Shown here one piece after another: positions 6,019 to 14,735 of a stretch of DNA of 22,872 nucleotides. Under the pieces are notes generated by a model. The model saw nothing but the letters and a program-made list of their open reading frames with translations. It ran no database searches and had not been told where the DNA came from. Origin of the DNA: a virus; IMG/VR virus record IMGVR_UViG_3300007511_000162, positions 1 to 22,872 of that record. The stretch is one strand, 5' to 3'. Position 1 is the first letter of the stretch. The number at the start of each line of letters is the position of its first letter. The translations under genes and the position numbers were made by a program.

Positions 6019-9000
6019 CTAATACGAGATCCCGGTCACGCCGCCGGGGGTCGTGGCCACAGGCACAGCATCCGCTTGCCTTTCGCGACGGGCGGACTCT
6101 TCGGGGGATCGGGCGGCGATTTCTTCTTCTCTTGCGGCGACTCGGGCAGCAGCGCGCTGGTTGCTGAAGTGCTGGTCACCTCGATCCGCAGCGTGTTGGG
6201 CTGCAGAGTCATGCGGGGCGCGTTCAATGTCGGGGGGTACGTCTAGGGCAACCCCAACCACCGGTGCGGCGCCGCTTTCGAAGTCGAGTCCTTCTTGCAG
6301 CGCTGTAAGACTTACGTTGTAACCAGACGGGGAAATAGTATGGCTGACGCCGGTGATAAGAAAGTAGCCTGCTAATCCCAAAAGACGGACGAGACTCAGG
6401 TCGGTGCCCGCCATCGTGGGTCTAATAAAGGTATATTGGCCATTCTTGAAGAGGCTGTTTCCTACTAAATCCAAACGCACAGAATATAACTCGCGCAGCT
6501 GCTGGGCTCCTAGATTACCAAACTTCTGTATCTTAGCCTCGCGGAGATAAGTCTGTTCCTGACGGGAGAAGGTGGCTTTCTTAACTAAGCCAACCGGCGA
6601 ACCAATGTAGTGATGATAGATCCCACTTTCTAAATCATGCTTCTGATTGCCTTTGCGGTCGCGGGGTGAGGCGTCAGTAGAATACAAAATCAATCCAGAG
6701 GTAATGTTATATTTGTTGAAGAATTTCTCAGCTCCCGCTTTGCCCTTGCGCAGGGCGGTTTTGAGATCGGGGATATCATTTTGGGGTGTCGTGGATCTTA
6801 CCAATTTGGTTAGCCTGTCAACACTAACAATATTGCCGCCGGGAGTGCCTCCCACATGCGGCATGCCTGAGTCCTTATCCTTGTTGTTGAAATGAACTAT
6901 GGATGTATCGAACCGAATATCGTCTACCACGTTCTCCTGGACACATCCCTTTTTAAGGGCTTCCCCAATAAGGCTAGCACAGATGTCCTTCAGAAAGTGT
7001 AATAGATAATAACTATTTCTTTGATTCTTAACAACATGGTTCTTAAACCATACATTAAATTCATCAATAGAAATTGGAATATCCCCAATATTAATACGCT
7101 TTTTGACACTTCCATTAAAGAGAAGTCCCTTTTTGCGTAGCTGTTCTAGGACACTATTGTCTTCGATTGTGTTGGCACATACAATTTCATCTGAATTTTC
7201 AAACTGATAGAGGAGTAGAGGATTGGTAATGTCTATATCAGCCAAAAACATCCTAAAATTGGATTTAAGAATAGCACTAGGCTCATTATTGGTACCCAAA
7301 ATATCATTTGTCTCAAGAATCATATCAATTAAATCACCCAAATAAAAATAAGGAATGTCCATCACCTCTTTCTGTAGCCCTTGGGACACGCTCGTATTCC
7401 ATTGGTCAGTAATAGACTCCGAAACTGTCTGGGTCTTGTCATCGGCAACATTCCCCCCGGTCTCCGCGAGGGAATCTAACAAATTCGTATTAAACTGTGA
7501 CCGACTCCCTACCTCGGTGAGCAGGAACCCTCTGGATCCTTTGCTCATTTTTTCTCTTGCGCGCTTGGCGCGCTCTTCAGGGTCCGTGAGTTGTCCGAGC
7601 GGTGTTTTGACTAGTTCCCCTGCCTCAACGCGCAGAGAATATATTTGGGTCTGGGTGGCGTCTCGTTTTAGAAGATTTAGGTCTTGACGACCATATAATC
7701 CCTCCAGAAACTTACGATATTTTTTGAGACGGTCAGCGTTGATTAGCTCCTTCTTCTCTTCTAATAATTTTTTCATGGCTTCGGTGTCGGCTTTAGTTCT
7801 CGCCTTAATTTCTTTACTCCGGGTCTCACCATCCGTATATGTATTAACCACATCTTGCTTTACAGCATTTATTTTCTTTCGCGATTTCTCCACATCATCC
7901 TCTAAAGTCTTCAAAAGAGCCTTTGTCTGTTTGTCGGTTGGTCCCAAAATATCCATTTTGTTACTGGTCAAAATTCCACTAATTGCAGCCTGATAATCAA
8001 TGGATAGTTTGACGGACCCATTTTCATTGAAAGTAAGGTTATGTCGTGTTTGTTGAAGGTATAGGGCAATACGGCTAGCCTTAAGGGCGGCTGTCACAGC
8101 ATCTAATTTCTGTTTTTCTGTCTTCCACCTCGGGTGAGGCTCGGGCCACACTTCACGCAGAACGTGTCGAGGTGGTGTTGACCATCCTGCCACCACTTTA
8201 ATGCGGAATTGAGCCCCTTCATACTGAGTCCCAGCAGCAAGGACGGCATCCTGTGCGGCTTTACAAGTTTTGGGCTTCTCCTCGGGCTTCTGATCCTTCT
8301 TTTCGTCATTTTTGGGGAGAGCGCTCTTGAGCGTTGCAGCAGAAATTAACAAATCGAGAGGGACCGCATCTGCGCCGCCGCCGCCAAAGCCGCCCTGGAG
8401 CCGGTCAGATCCCTCAAACAATTCATTAATAGTTTGAAAGTAAAAAGATAAATTAGCGCTGATATTATTGTCCACTTCGGCTGGTTGAACACCGTCCAGC
8501 TTCCATGTAAAGGATTGTAATCCCCATCCCTTATAACGCCCAGATCCCGCGAAAATATCTTTTTCTTGGGTGTAATTAGGAATAGGAATCTCTTGCTGAC
8601 CAATGGGTATCATGCCTGTCTCTGGGTCATAGTCAACACGATACAACTTGATGTATGGAGTAAGGGCTCCGTACACTGCTGTGGGTAAATCTAAGAGTGC
8701 CTTCGCTGCGTCGTCGCCTATGTGGTTAATACGGGATATGGTTGTTCCGGGACCACCCAAACTAGCGCGGGTATTGGTCAGCGAGACCACATTTTTATAA
8801 GGTTGTGCTGCAACATTCTTTTTGTGCACCTCTGTAATAGCATCGATGTTTTCCATCAAAAAGCATTGCAAGTCAAACGGCTTAAGCTGGCGATAATTAG
8901 CTACAACATCGAGAGCAGCCGGATCTATTTCCTTCAGGGTGGGGGCTGCGCCCTTGCCGCCTGTGACTCCCTTTTCTCTGTGTTGTGCGTGTGTGTCTTC

Positions 9001-10650
9001 GCTGATCTCGCCGGCGCCAAAGAAATCTAGTATTCTCTCTACCTGATCTTTAAGAACCCTCTTTCCTTCGTCTGAGTCACGATCGTGGCCAAATAAATCA
9101 TTGAATTCTGTTCCTATATGATTTCGAATAGCGGTGTCAAGCACAGAAAGGTTATTGCTTTTGTTCTCAAATCCTTCAAATAGGGTCTGCCATGCTGTTT
9201 TTACTTGCGCTGGTACAGTTTCTACGATATGAGTTTGATATGCAGAGTACGCGGTGTCGTTCACCTGGCGGATAGCGTATCCCTGGGCAGCTGAGTCCTG
9301 ATTGAGGTCCCCGGGAAACGTATCTGGCGGGTACCAACCACCATCGCCTTGGGAGAAGAAAGGTATGCCCTCAAGGGGGAGAGTATGCAATAGCGCCAGG
9401 CGATCGGGAAATATGTGCTGTATGCCGGCGACATCAACCACTTTAGGATTGTCGTTAAAATCAACCAGCGGAGAGGGAGTCCCTGTCTGCTGAGAGTGAT
9501 ATGAAACATGAGTCGTCGACCCATAAGTGGGATCGCTGGACCAAAAAGCGTGATTGGTCTCAATCCATGAGCGGTAGCCGCCTGGGTCCAGGAAATCGGC
9601 GGCGGCGTTCCAGATAGCGAGCCCTGGCGTCATCAAGTCTCCGCGCGCGTCGAGGAAGAGTTGACGATCCAGTTTTTTATTATTTACGCCCACCAAGGTT
9701 ATTAAGTCCATAATTTCAGGAGATAATAAGTGCCCGTACTTGGTATCCCGGGCAGTACTATCCTGACCGAAATAGTTATCAATCTGAATCGTCGTTCCAT
9801 AAAAAAGAGGGTCCAGTGAATGGCGCCCGTCGTCGTTGGTGGCTGTGCCAGCAGCGAGGGCAGCCCACTGTGAATCGCCAGGATCGTACCGGCGATGGTG
9901 TACATTGCTTGGATCGGTGGTGCTTGCGGCGCCACGGGGGGCGGCATTGCGCTGGGCGACCTTCGGATAAAACCAATCTTTTTCCCCCAGTGTAAAAACG
10001 CTGGTGCCTGGATTATCTTCGGCTTCCAGTGCCGCGAGGGATAGTCCGGCCTCACTGGAGCCTCCGACCATGGTCCTATAGCGAGGACTTTGAACACTGA
10101 GAAGCTGCTGCGTTCGAGCGACATCATCGGCATCGTTCACAAAATCTGACCAACTTCCTTGTTCTTCCATCTCTTTTCGAATATCCAGAACGGACTTGGC
10201 TTGAAACTGCATATTGTAGCCCGTGATCAGACCGAACTGGCGCCACTTAGTTTTTACATTTAGCCAGTTCGTTCCGCTCACGTGGCCGCCCCCGGGGTTT
10301 AGCTCGACCGGTCCCAGTGCTGCTATTGCGGTCTCAACACTCTCTATAGATCCCACGGTGGCGGGCCCGGTCGACGCTATAAGCTCGCTCGTTTTCTCTG
10401 CAATTCTCTCTTGATACCCATTCTCCACATAGTTATCCACAAAATAGTTGTATGCATACTCTAATTTAAGACTATCCTTATATAGGTCCAGAAGTGCGGG
10501 TGCCGCGTCTTCAAGCCATGGGGGCGCGAGTTTACGAATTCCTGCGTCCGCGCCAGCTGATGATGCCGCAGTCGCGGTTGGTTCTGAGGCGTCTTGGACC
10601 TCTTGGACGAATGCGTTCGCCGCGGATTCTGAGTCTGGGTTATCTGCCAT
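6019..10650 (-). CDS. giant structural protein, 1543 aa, probable baseplate/tail component
   Basis: The longest gene in the window. The N-terminal 40 residues are Ala/Ser-rich and probably disordered. A globular region follows to about residue 740, including 'KLDGVQPAEVDNNISANLSF' (about 710-740). Then come a Gly-rich linker (GGFGGGG) and a Lys/Glu/Pro-rich linker (about 745-785). A strongly charged coiled coil lies near residues 905-985. The last globular part (about 1090-1455) ends with YFLITGVSHTISPSGYNVSL, a pattern common near the C-terminus of tail hub proteins of the gp27/gpD type. The final 90 residues are Ala/Arg/Glu-rich and unstructured. It starts 3 bases after the gp53-like stop. 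Position after the tape measure and gp53-like genes supports a baseplate role. A hub-like function is inference. Confidence 0.65.
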   Translation of the reverse strand: MADNPDSESAANAFVQEVQDASEPTATAASSAGADAGIRKLAPPWLEDAAPALLDLYKDSLKLEYAYNYFVDNYVENGYQERIAEKTSELIASTGPATVGSIESVETAIAALGPVELNPGGGHVSGTNWLNVKTKWRQFGLITGYNMQFQAKSVLDIRKEMEEQGSWSDFVNDADDVARTQQLLSVQSPRYRTMVGGSSEAGLSLAALEAEDNPGTSVFTLGEKDWFYPKVAQRNAAPRGAASTTDPSNVHHRRYDPGDSQWAALAAGTATNDDGRHSLDPLFYGTTIQIDNYFGQDSTARDTKYGHLLSPEIMDLITLVGVNNKKLDRQLFLDARGDLMTPGLAIWNAAADFLDPGGYRSWIETNHAFWSSDPTYGSTTHVSYHSQQTGTPSPLVDFNDNPKVVDVAGIQHIFPDRLALLHTLPLEGIPFFSQGDGGWYPPDTFPGDLNQDSAAQGYAIRQVNDTAYSAYQTHIVETVPAQVKTAWQTLFEGFENKSNNLSVLDTAIRNHIGTEFNDLFGHDRDSDEGKRVLKDQVERILDFFGAGEISEDTHAQHREKGVTGGKGAAPTLKEIDPAALDVVANYRQLKPFDLQCFLMENIDAITEVHKKNVAAQPYKNVVSLTNTRASLGGPGTTISRINHIGDDAAKALLDLPTAVYGALTPYIKLYRVDYDPETGMIPIGQQEIPIPNYTQEKDIFAGSGRYKGWGLQSFTWKLDGVQPAEVDNNISANLSFYFQTINELFEGSDRLQGGFGGGGADAVPLDLLISAATLKSALPKNDEKKDQKPEEKPKTCKAAQDAVLAAGTQYEGAQFRIKVVAGWSTPPRHVLREVWPEPHPRWKTEKQKLDAVTAALKASRIALYLQQTRHNLTFNENGSVKLSIDYQAAISGILTSNKMDILGPTDKQTKALLKTLEDDVEKSRKKINAVKQDVVNTYTDGETRSKEIKARTKADTEAMKKLLEEKKELINADRLKKYRKFLEGLYGRQDLNLLKRDATQTQIYSLRVEAGELVKTPLGQLTDPEERAKRAREKMSKGSRGFLLTEVGSRSQFNTNLLDSLAETGGNVADDKTQTVSESITDQWNTSVSQGLQKEVMDIPYFYLGDLIDMILETNDILGTNNEPSAILKSNFRMFLADIDITNPLLLYQFENSDEIVCANTIEDNSVLEQLRKKGLLFNGSVKKRINIGDIPISIDEFNVWFKNHVVKNQRNSYYLLHFLKDICASLIGEALKKGCVQENVVDDIRFDTSIVHFNNKDKDSGMPHVGGTPGGNIVSVDRLTKLVRSTTPQNDIPDLKTALRKGKAGAEKFFNKYNITSGLILYSTDASPRDRKGNQKHDLESGIYHHYIGSPVGLVKKATFSRQEQTYLREAKIQKFGNLGAQQLRELYSVRLDLVGNSLFKNGQYTFIRPTMAGTDLSLVRLLGLAGYFLITGVSHTISPSGYNVSLTALQEGLDFESGAAPVVGVALDVPPDIERAPHDSAAQHAADRGDQHFSNQRAAARVAAREEEIAARSPEESARRERQADAVPVATTPGGVTGISY

Positions 10651-10653
10651 AAT

Positions 10654-10992
10654 CTATCCGCTTATTACTTGTAGAACCTGATCCAATGGAAGTGGGATAA
10701 GGAGTACATCTCCATTCTTCACGTGTGCTTCAGTGGGCTTGCTATTATACAATGCGATAACCCACCAATACTGAGCATCATTATAATGCTTTAGCGCCAA
10801 TTTGTAAAACCGGTCGCCAACTTTCCATACATGTTGTATCCGCAAGAGGTCAGCGCGCTCGGATGCGTCAGGCGACTCAAGCTGGGGAGTGCCGTATTGG
10901 CGGATGTAGGGAACCTGGCGTTGCTCTAGAATACTTTCATAGGCTTCGCTCTCATTGCGGAAGATTGTTTTGTTGTCGTATCTGTTTACCAT
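10654..10992 (-). CDS. gp53: gp53-like baseplate wedge protein with LysM domain
   Basis: 112 residues. The C-terminal half (about 53-101) is a LysM-type domain of the phage baseplate kind: HVWKVGDRFYKLALKHYND, then YWWVIALYNS, then VKNGDVLLIP. The tryptophan-rich 'YWWVIA' core is characteristic of T4 gp53 and of LysM proteins in other contractile tails, where the domain is a structural connector of the baseplate rather than a wall binder. The N-terminal 45 residues probably form an arm that packs on neighbours. T4 gp53 is longer (196 residues). The ATG at 10992 has a GGAGGT Shine-Dalgarno and starts 3 bases after the upstream stop. Confidence 0.8.
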   Translation of the reverse strand: MVNRYDNKTIFRNESEAYESILEQRQVPYIRQYGTPQLESPDASERADLLRIQHVWKVGDRFYKLALKHYNDAQYWWVIALYNSKPTEAHVKNGDVLLIPLPLDQVLQVISG

Positions 10993-10995
10993 AAT

Positions 10996-11955
10996 TTAGA
11001 CCTCCGAACACGCCGGGAGTTGGTCCGGGTTTTCGTCACCCTCCTGCACGCAGGGGGTACCCGAGGTACCGGAGTAGCTCTCCTCAACCTTGTCTTGGTT
11101 ATTAATCGCGGCGACGGAGGCTTCGTCATCATCAGCGCGGTTTAGTGCTTCGAGGAGGCGAAGGCTGCGATTTTCTTCTTGTTCCGGGGTGGGATTATCT
11201 CGTTGATCTAAATCTTGATTGGCGTCGTCAGTAGTCTCCATGTTGCCTCGGGGTCCGCCTTCTTCAGGAGCGGGCGGCGGCGGTGCGATAAAAGCATTGG
11301 GGAAAGCTTCATCCGTCCCTTGTGATCCGCCGAAAGTAAAGCTGCGACCGCCGATGCTGCCGGCTGTTGGCGCCCAGCCGACTAGGTGTGTGTGAAGCAC
11401 TGTGAACGTAAAACTCAAGGATAGCTTCTTAGGAAAGTAATTCTTTACAGCGATCGAAGATTGACTTTCCACGCCCAGACCGGGGTCCAGTCCTCGCAAT
11501 ATAAAGCCTCCCTCAGCAACCTCAGGGCTATAAGCTAAACCGCCATTGATGTAGCCAATTAATTTTTCCCCGTTATTGTTGGGGCTCGAAATTAGATTTG
11601 TCCACTTCAAGCCGAGAAGAGGTCCAGACTGGAGAGTGTTTTGTTGTGCCATGGCGCTCTCTGCATAAAGAGGATACATAAATTTAATTAGTTGCCGGAC
11701 CTTTGCCATGTTGTCTATGGCATGGGTTTTATTATCGTTTGGAATATCAAAGCCAAGCTGGATGCTTCGCCCCGTTCTTTGATAGGTGGCCAGTGGGTCC
11801 ATTCGTCCATAAACCGTCTCTTCCTGCCACTGAGAAGTATAGGTATCACTAAAACTTGTCACCCATCCTTCAAAAGCAATCTTCTTTTTGGTGGGAAGAT
11901 GCTCAACATGAATCTTAAAAAAATCGTTGGTGCGGAGTGCTGGATATGGATTCAT
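10996..11955 (-). CDS. baseplate/tail-tube-type structural protein with acidic tail
   Basis: 319 residues. The N-terminal part carries a pattern seen in tail and baseplate proteins of T4-like marine phages: FEGWVTSFSDTYTSQW (29-44), then VYGRMDPLATYQRTGR (48-63) and IQLGFDIP (65-72). The core ends near residue 210 with strands such as KLSLSFTFTVLHTHLVGW. The last 100 residues are low in complexity, with a poly-Pro start (APPPPAPEEGG) and many Asp/Glu/Asn/Gln, and are probably disordered. It lies between the tape measure and gp53-like genes, where tail-tube initiator or baseplate hub proteins are usual. A gp48/gp54-like role is possible but not shown. Confidence 0.65.
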   Translation of the reverse strand: MNPYPALRTNDFFKIHVEHLPTKKKIAFEGWVTSFSDTYTSQWQEETVYGRMDPLATYQRTGRSIQLGFDIPNDNKTHAIDNMAKVRQLIKFMYPLYAESAMAQQNTLQSGPLLGLKWTNLISSPNNNGEKLIGYINGGLAYSPEVAEGGFILRGLDPGLGVESQSSIAVKNYFPKKLSLSFTFTVLHTHLVGWAPTAGSIGGRSFTFGGSQGTDEAFPNAFIAPPPPAPEEGGPRGNMETTDDANQDLDQRDNPTPEQEENRSLRLLEALNRADDDEASVAAINNQDKVEESYSGTSGTPCVQEGDENPDQLPACSEV

Positions 11956-11968
11956 TTTTTCTTATTTC

Positions 11969-14161
11969 CTAACCAAAGGGTGTCATTCCCGATGCATTAA
12001 CTATAGACGCGGCAAATTCTTGACCATCGTCGAGTGTCAACATAACTCGTTGGGTGCCTCCACGTGAGATATCCTCACGCAAACCCTTTAGCTCAGCCAC
12101 CACAGCTGTGGCCATGCTAATGGACTCTTTGGTGTCTGCTGCGTTGGCGACATACGTGCCATGAGGAAGAACCGCGGTCTCGACCCCCCTTTCGTTCATG
12201 CCTGCTGCAGCATACAATTTGTCAAGGAAAGAACCACCACTCTTCTTTGATCCCAGATTGACCGGTCCGCCCGGAGCCAACATCATGTCGGGTCTTGTAG
12301 TGGCGCCGGAGGCTGCACCACCACCACCACCGGAGCCAAGGGCGGTGCCTACTCCTGCTGCTAAACCGCCTGCAAAAGACACGCCTGCAGCTGCCAACAT
12401 TGCGCCGGCGACTGGCCAGCCGAGACCTCCTGTCGCTAACATTACTGCGCCTGCCATGGGTACCAGCGCAGCTGCGAGGGCGATCGAGACTACAGACACT
12501 ACTTTTCCAAAATTACCCATCCCATCTACCATGTTCCCAATAGACTTCGCCATGCTGCCAAAAGCCTTCACCATCGGGAGCACCACCTCTTCGACAAAGG
12601 GACGCATATCGATAGCCATCGCCATCATAGCTGATTTTATTTGGCCAAGCATCGTCTGAACCTCTTGTGCCTGCTCTGCGAGAGCTTCTTGTTCCATCGT
12701 TTGCATCTGCATTTCAGCCGTCGACATCTTCATAATTCTAGATGCATCTTCCACTGACATTCCGAGGGATGCGGCTATCGCCTGTTTCTCGAATCGGTTC
12801 ATGGCGTCAAATTGAACCCCGGCTGCATCAACAGATGACTTCAAAAGATCAATTCTCTCTGCCTCCGTTGCATTCAACATGTCAATAGAGTTAAGATAAG
12901 GACCGCCCAAGATAGCATTAAGGCGCCCGACAGATTTGGCGGCGCCATCAAAGGTATCAAACTGTTTGGCGTAGCCCATAAGGGTGCCGACTTCAATACC
13001 AGTTGCCTTTGATTGTTTGGCTAGATCTAGAAAGACATTCTCCGCCTGGGCTCCATATTTCGACAGTTCCTTAAATGAACTCTGAAAATCAGCGCTCATC
13101 TTCTTCATTGATACACCAAGAGATTTGGCACTTCCGGCGAGCTTGCGTACAGTAGCGCCCAGGGCATCGGGTCCGTAACCTAGGGAACGGGACAATTGGT
13201 CCATTATCTTGGCTGAGGATCCTGCATCCACTCCAAGCTTTTCAAGGAGCACTGTGGTCTCTGCAAGATTGCCGCGCTCAGTTTCGCTCAATTCTGTAAA
13301 TCCAGAGAACTGTTCGTAGAGGGTACCAAAAGCTTTGGCGGCTTGAGCAGACGTTACCCCCGCTTCGAACGTCCGACGTTCCAATCCAGTAATTTCTAGG
13401 TTATACTGCTTGCTGGCGCCAGTGGCGCTGCGGAAACTCGATATCGCTTCATCCTGAGCCGTAACGAGTCCGGCGGTCATATCTCTTATTTTCTTCAAGC
13501 CTTCACCAACTAGATGTATAGCCTTCATCGCTGCCTGCATTTTCATCTGCTTCTTCATATCCTTCAAGGCTTGTTCCATGGTGGCGCCACCGTCGATGTT
13601 CTCTCGCATTTGTTCCCCAAACTTAAACATCTGCATCGTGAGACTGTTGGCAGGAATTTCTAAGCCAAGCATCTTAGAGCCAAGCCGTGAAAGATTTTCG
13701 GAGAGTCCCTTTTGAGCCCCTATTTGCTTATTGGACTCTTTATACTCCTTGTTGAGTGCTTTAATTTTGGCTGTGTATTTCTGTGTGGCCTGGTTGAGTT
13801 TCTCCGTGCGTTTAGGATCTTCAGCGTCGTAGCGAGCCTCAATGGCTTCCTTTTGCATCTTAAAGACGCCGGCTGCCATCTTGCGCTTCTCTGCGAGATC
13901 TTCTTCGGCTTTAGCTGCTTTTTGCTGATAATCTCTTTCGATCGAGAATCCCAAGTTTTTGTAAGCCTGCTCAAGCTCCTTGACTTTTTCCGTGGCATTC
14001 TCAAGGGCTTTTTCTTCCGCGGCGAGGTCACCGCCTCCACGCCCGGCGCGGGTTCGGGCTCGACCAGGTGTGTCGGCGGCTTTATCCGACCCTTGAGCCG
14101 CCGCTAAACGCTCTAGAACGTCATTAAGGTCACTGATTGTTTTGTCGGTTATTTCAGCCAT
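11969..14161 (-). CDS. tail tape measure protein
   Basis: 730 residues, mostly alpha-helical. A basic, Gly/Arg-rich stretch (30-45) is followed by long charged coiled coils (48-165), then Ala/Met-rich helices. A hydrophobic region at about 550-610 (VVSIALAAALVPMAGAV, then AAAGVSFAGGLAAGVG) looks like the membrane-active segment of tape measure proteins. A Gly/Ser linker follows, then the C-terminal pattern NERGVETAVLPHGTYVANAADT, typical of tape measure C-termini. It sits just downstream of the tail-tube and chaperone-like genes, the canonical place. The protein sets tail length and leaves the tail during infection. T4 gp29 is 590 residues. Confidence 0.85.
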   Translation of the reverse strand: MAEITDKTISDLNDVLERLAAAQGSDKAADTPGRARTRAGRGGGDLAAEEKALENATEKVKELEQAYKNLGFSIERDYQQKAAKAEEDLAEKRKMAAGVFKMQKEAIEARYDAEDPKRTEKLNQATQKYTAKIKALNKEYKESNKQIGAQKGLSENLSRLGSKMLGLEIPANSLTMQMFKFGEQMRENIDGGATMEQALKDMKKQMKMQAAMKAIHLVGEGLKKIRDMTAGLVTAQDEAISSFRSATGASKQYNLEITGLERRTFEAGVTSAQAAKAFGTLYEQFSGFTELSETERGNLAETTVLLEKLGVDAGSSAKIMDQLSRSLGYGPDALGATVRKLAGSAKSLGVSMKKMSADFQSSFKELSKYGAQAENVFLDLAKQSKATGIEVGTLMGYAKQFDTFDGAAKSVGRLNAILGGPYLNSIDMLNATEAERIDLLKSSVDAAGVQFDAMNRFEKQAIAASLGMSVEDASRIMKMSTAEMQMQTMEQEALAEQAQEVQTMLGQIKSAMMAMAIDMRPFVEEVVLPMVKAFGSMAKSIGNMVDGMGNFGKVVSVVSIALAAALVPMAGAVMLATGGLGWPVAGAMLAAAGVSFAGGLAAGVGTALGSGGGGGAASGATTRPDMMLAPGGPVNLGSKKSGGSFLDKLYAAAGMNERGVETAVLPHGTYVANAADTKESISMATAVVAELKGLREDISRGGTQRVMLTLDDGQEFAASIVNASGMTPFG

Positions 14162-14175
14162 TTAGATTTTATCCC

Positions 14176-14502
14176 TTATTGAATAAAGGGCCACCTCAAG
14201 CCTGTTTCATATTCAAATTTGCGCACTGCATCGTCCAATTGATATTTGGATGTCATCGTCTGGGCATCATTGAGTCCGTGTTTAACATAGGAATCCATGT
14301 AGCGTTTCTCTCGTTGGAGCGCTGAAAAGAAAGACATTATCTGACTCTGATTACCTGTTACTGAGATACTGGGTGTCAGGTTGGACCCCCCATGCAACGC
14401 TTGCATCAAAAAATAGACATCATTGGAAAAATCACTATAAACGTCTTCGGTTAAGGAAACGTTATTCTTGTGATTTAGATTAAATTTAAGCGTTCGAGAC
14501 AT
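14176..14502 (-). CDS. small protein between chaperone-like and tape measure genes, 108 aa
   Basis: No family recognised. It has an AGAGGA Shine-Dalgarno before the ATG at 14502 and lies 14 bases ahead of the tape measure start. The protein begins with a strand-like KFNLNHKNNVSL. It contains two helices rich in aromatic residues (NDVYFLMQALHG; MSFFSALQREKRYMDSYVKHG) and ends in DAVRKFEYETGLRWPFIQ. There is no membrane segment. By position it may help tape measure or baseplate assembly. Confidence 0.65.
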   Translation of the reverse strand: MSRTLKFNLNHKNNVSLTEDVYSDFSNDVYFLMQALHGGSNLTPSISVTGNQSQIMSFFSALQREKRYMDSYVKHGLNDAQTMTSKYQLDDAVRKFEYETGLRWPFIQ

Positions 14503-14521
14503 AGGCGGGGGTCCTCTTACA

Positions 14522-14528
14522 TAAATAG
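14522..14528 (-). promoter_or_regulatory. CTATTTA motif, possible late promoter (108-aa gene / tape measure)
   Basis: Minus-strand CTATTTA, 19 bases upstream of the ATG of the 108-aa gene, in a 47-base A/T-rich gap that also holds a run of six T. The same heptamer occurs in two other intergenic gaps before structural genes (19207-19213 and 21505-21511). It resembles, but does not equal, the T4 late -10 consensus TATAAATA. Confidence 0.3.
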
Positions 14529-14549
14529 TTATAAACCAAAAAAGGCCGG

Positions 14550-14735
14550 CTATTTGCGTCCCATGGCTTTCTCGACTTGGTCGTGTTCTTTTTTATACTC
14601 TTTAATTAGTCGTTCAACAAACCAATGTCGCAACCGAATAGGGAGGTTATAAGCCTCAAAGAACGACCAGCCGCCGTGATGTTTTAAGACAAATAGCTGT
14701 TCATAAACATCAGCTTGATAATCATGTGCTAGGCC
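14550..14735 (-). CDS. downstream frame of gp26-like gene, likely made by programmed frameshift
   Basis: An open frame of 61 codons overlapping the end of the gp26-like gene by 14 bases, in the +1 (equally -2) frame. It has no ATG, GTG or TTG near its beginning; its frame is closed by a TAA only a few codons upstream of the T7 run. The peptide starts GLAHDYQADVYEQLF and has a coherent, protein-like composition with the pattern KHHGGWSFFEAYNLPIRLRHWF (residues 18-39), then a charged helix. Location between tail tube and tape measure genes is exactly where the second frame of tail-assembly chaperone (G/GT-type) genes lies in many tailed phages. The product is most likely a fusion to the gp26-like protein. 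Confidence 0.65.
   Translation of the reverse strand, partial: GLAHDYQADVYEQLFVLKHHGGWSFFEAYNLPIRLRHWFVERLIKEYKKEHDQVEKAMGRK

Noticed and set aside
12198-12659. 153-codon plus-strand ORF opposite the tape measure gene
   Set aside because: It mirrors the Ala/Gly-rich hydrophobic region of the tape measure gene, giving a Pro/Ala-rich shadow with no plausible ribosome site. All supported genes are on the minus strand.
13712-14107. 131-codon plus-strand ORF opposite the tape measure coiled coil
   Set aside because: Its Leu/Phe-rich product is the complement of Lys/Glu codons in the coiled coil, a common artefact.
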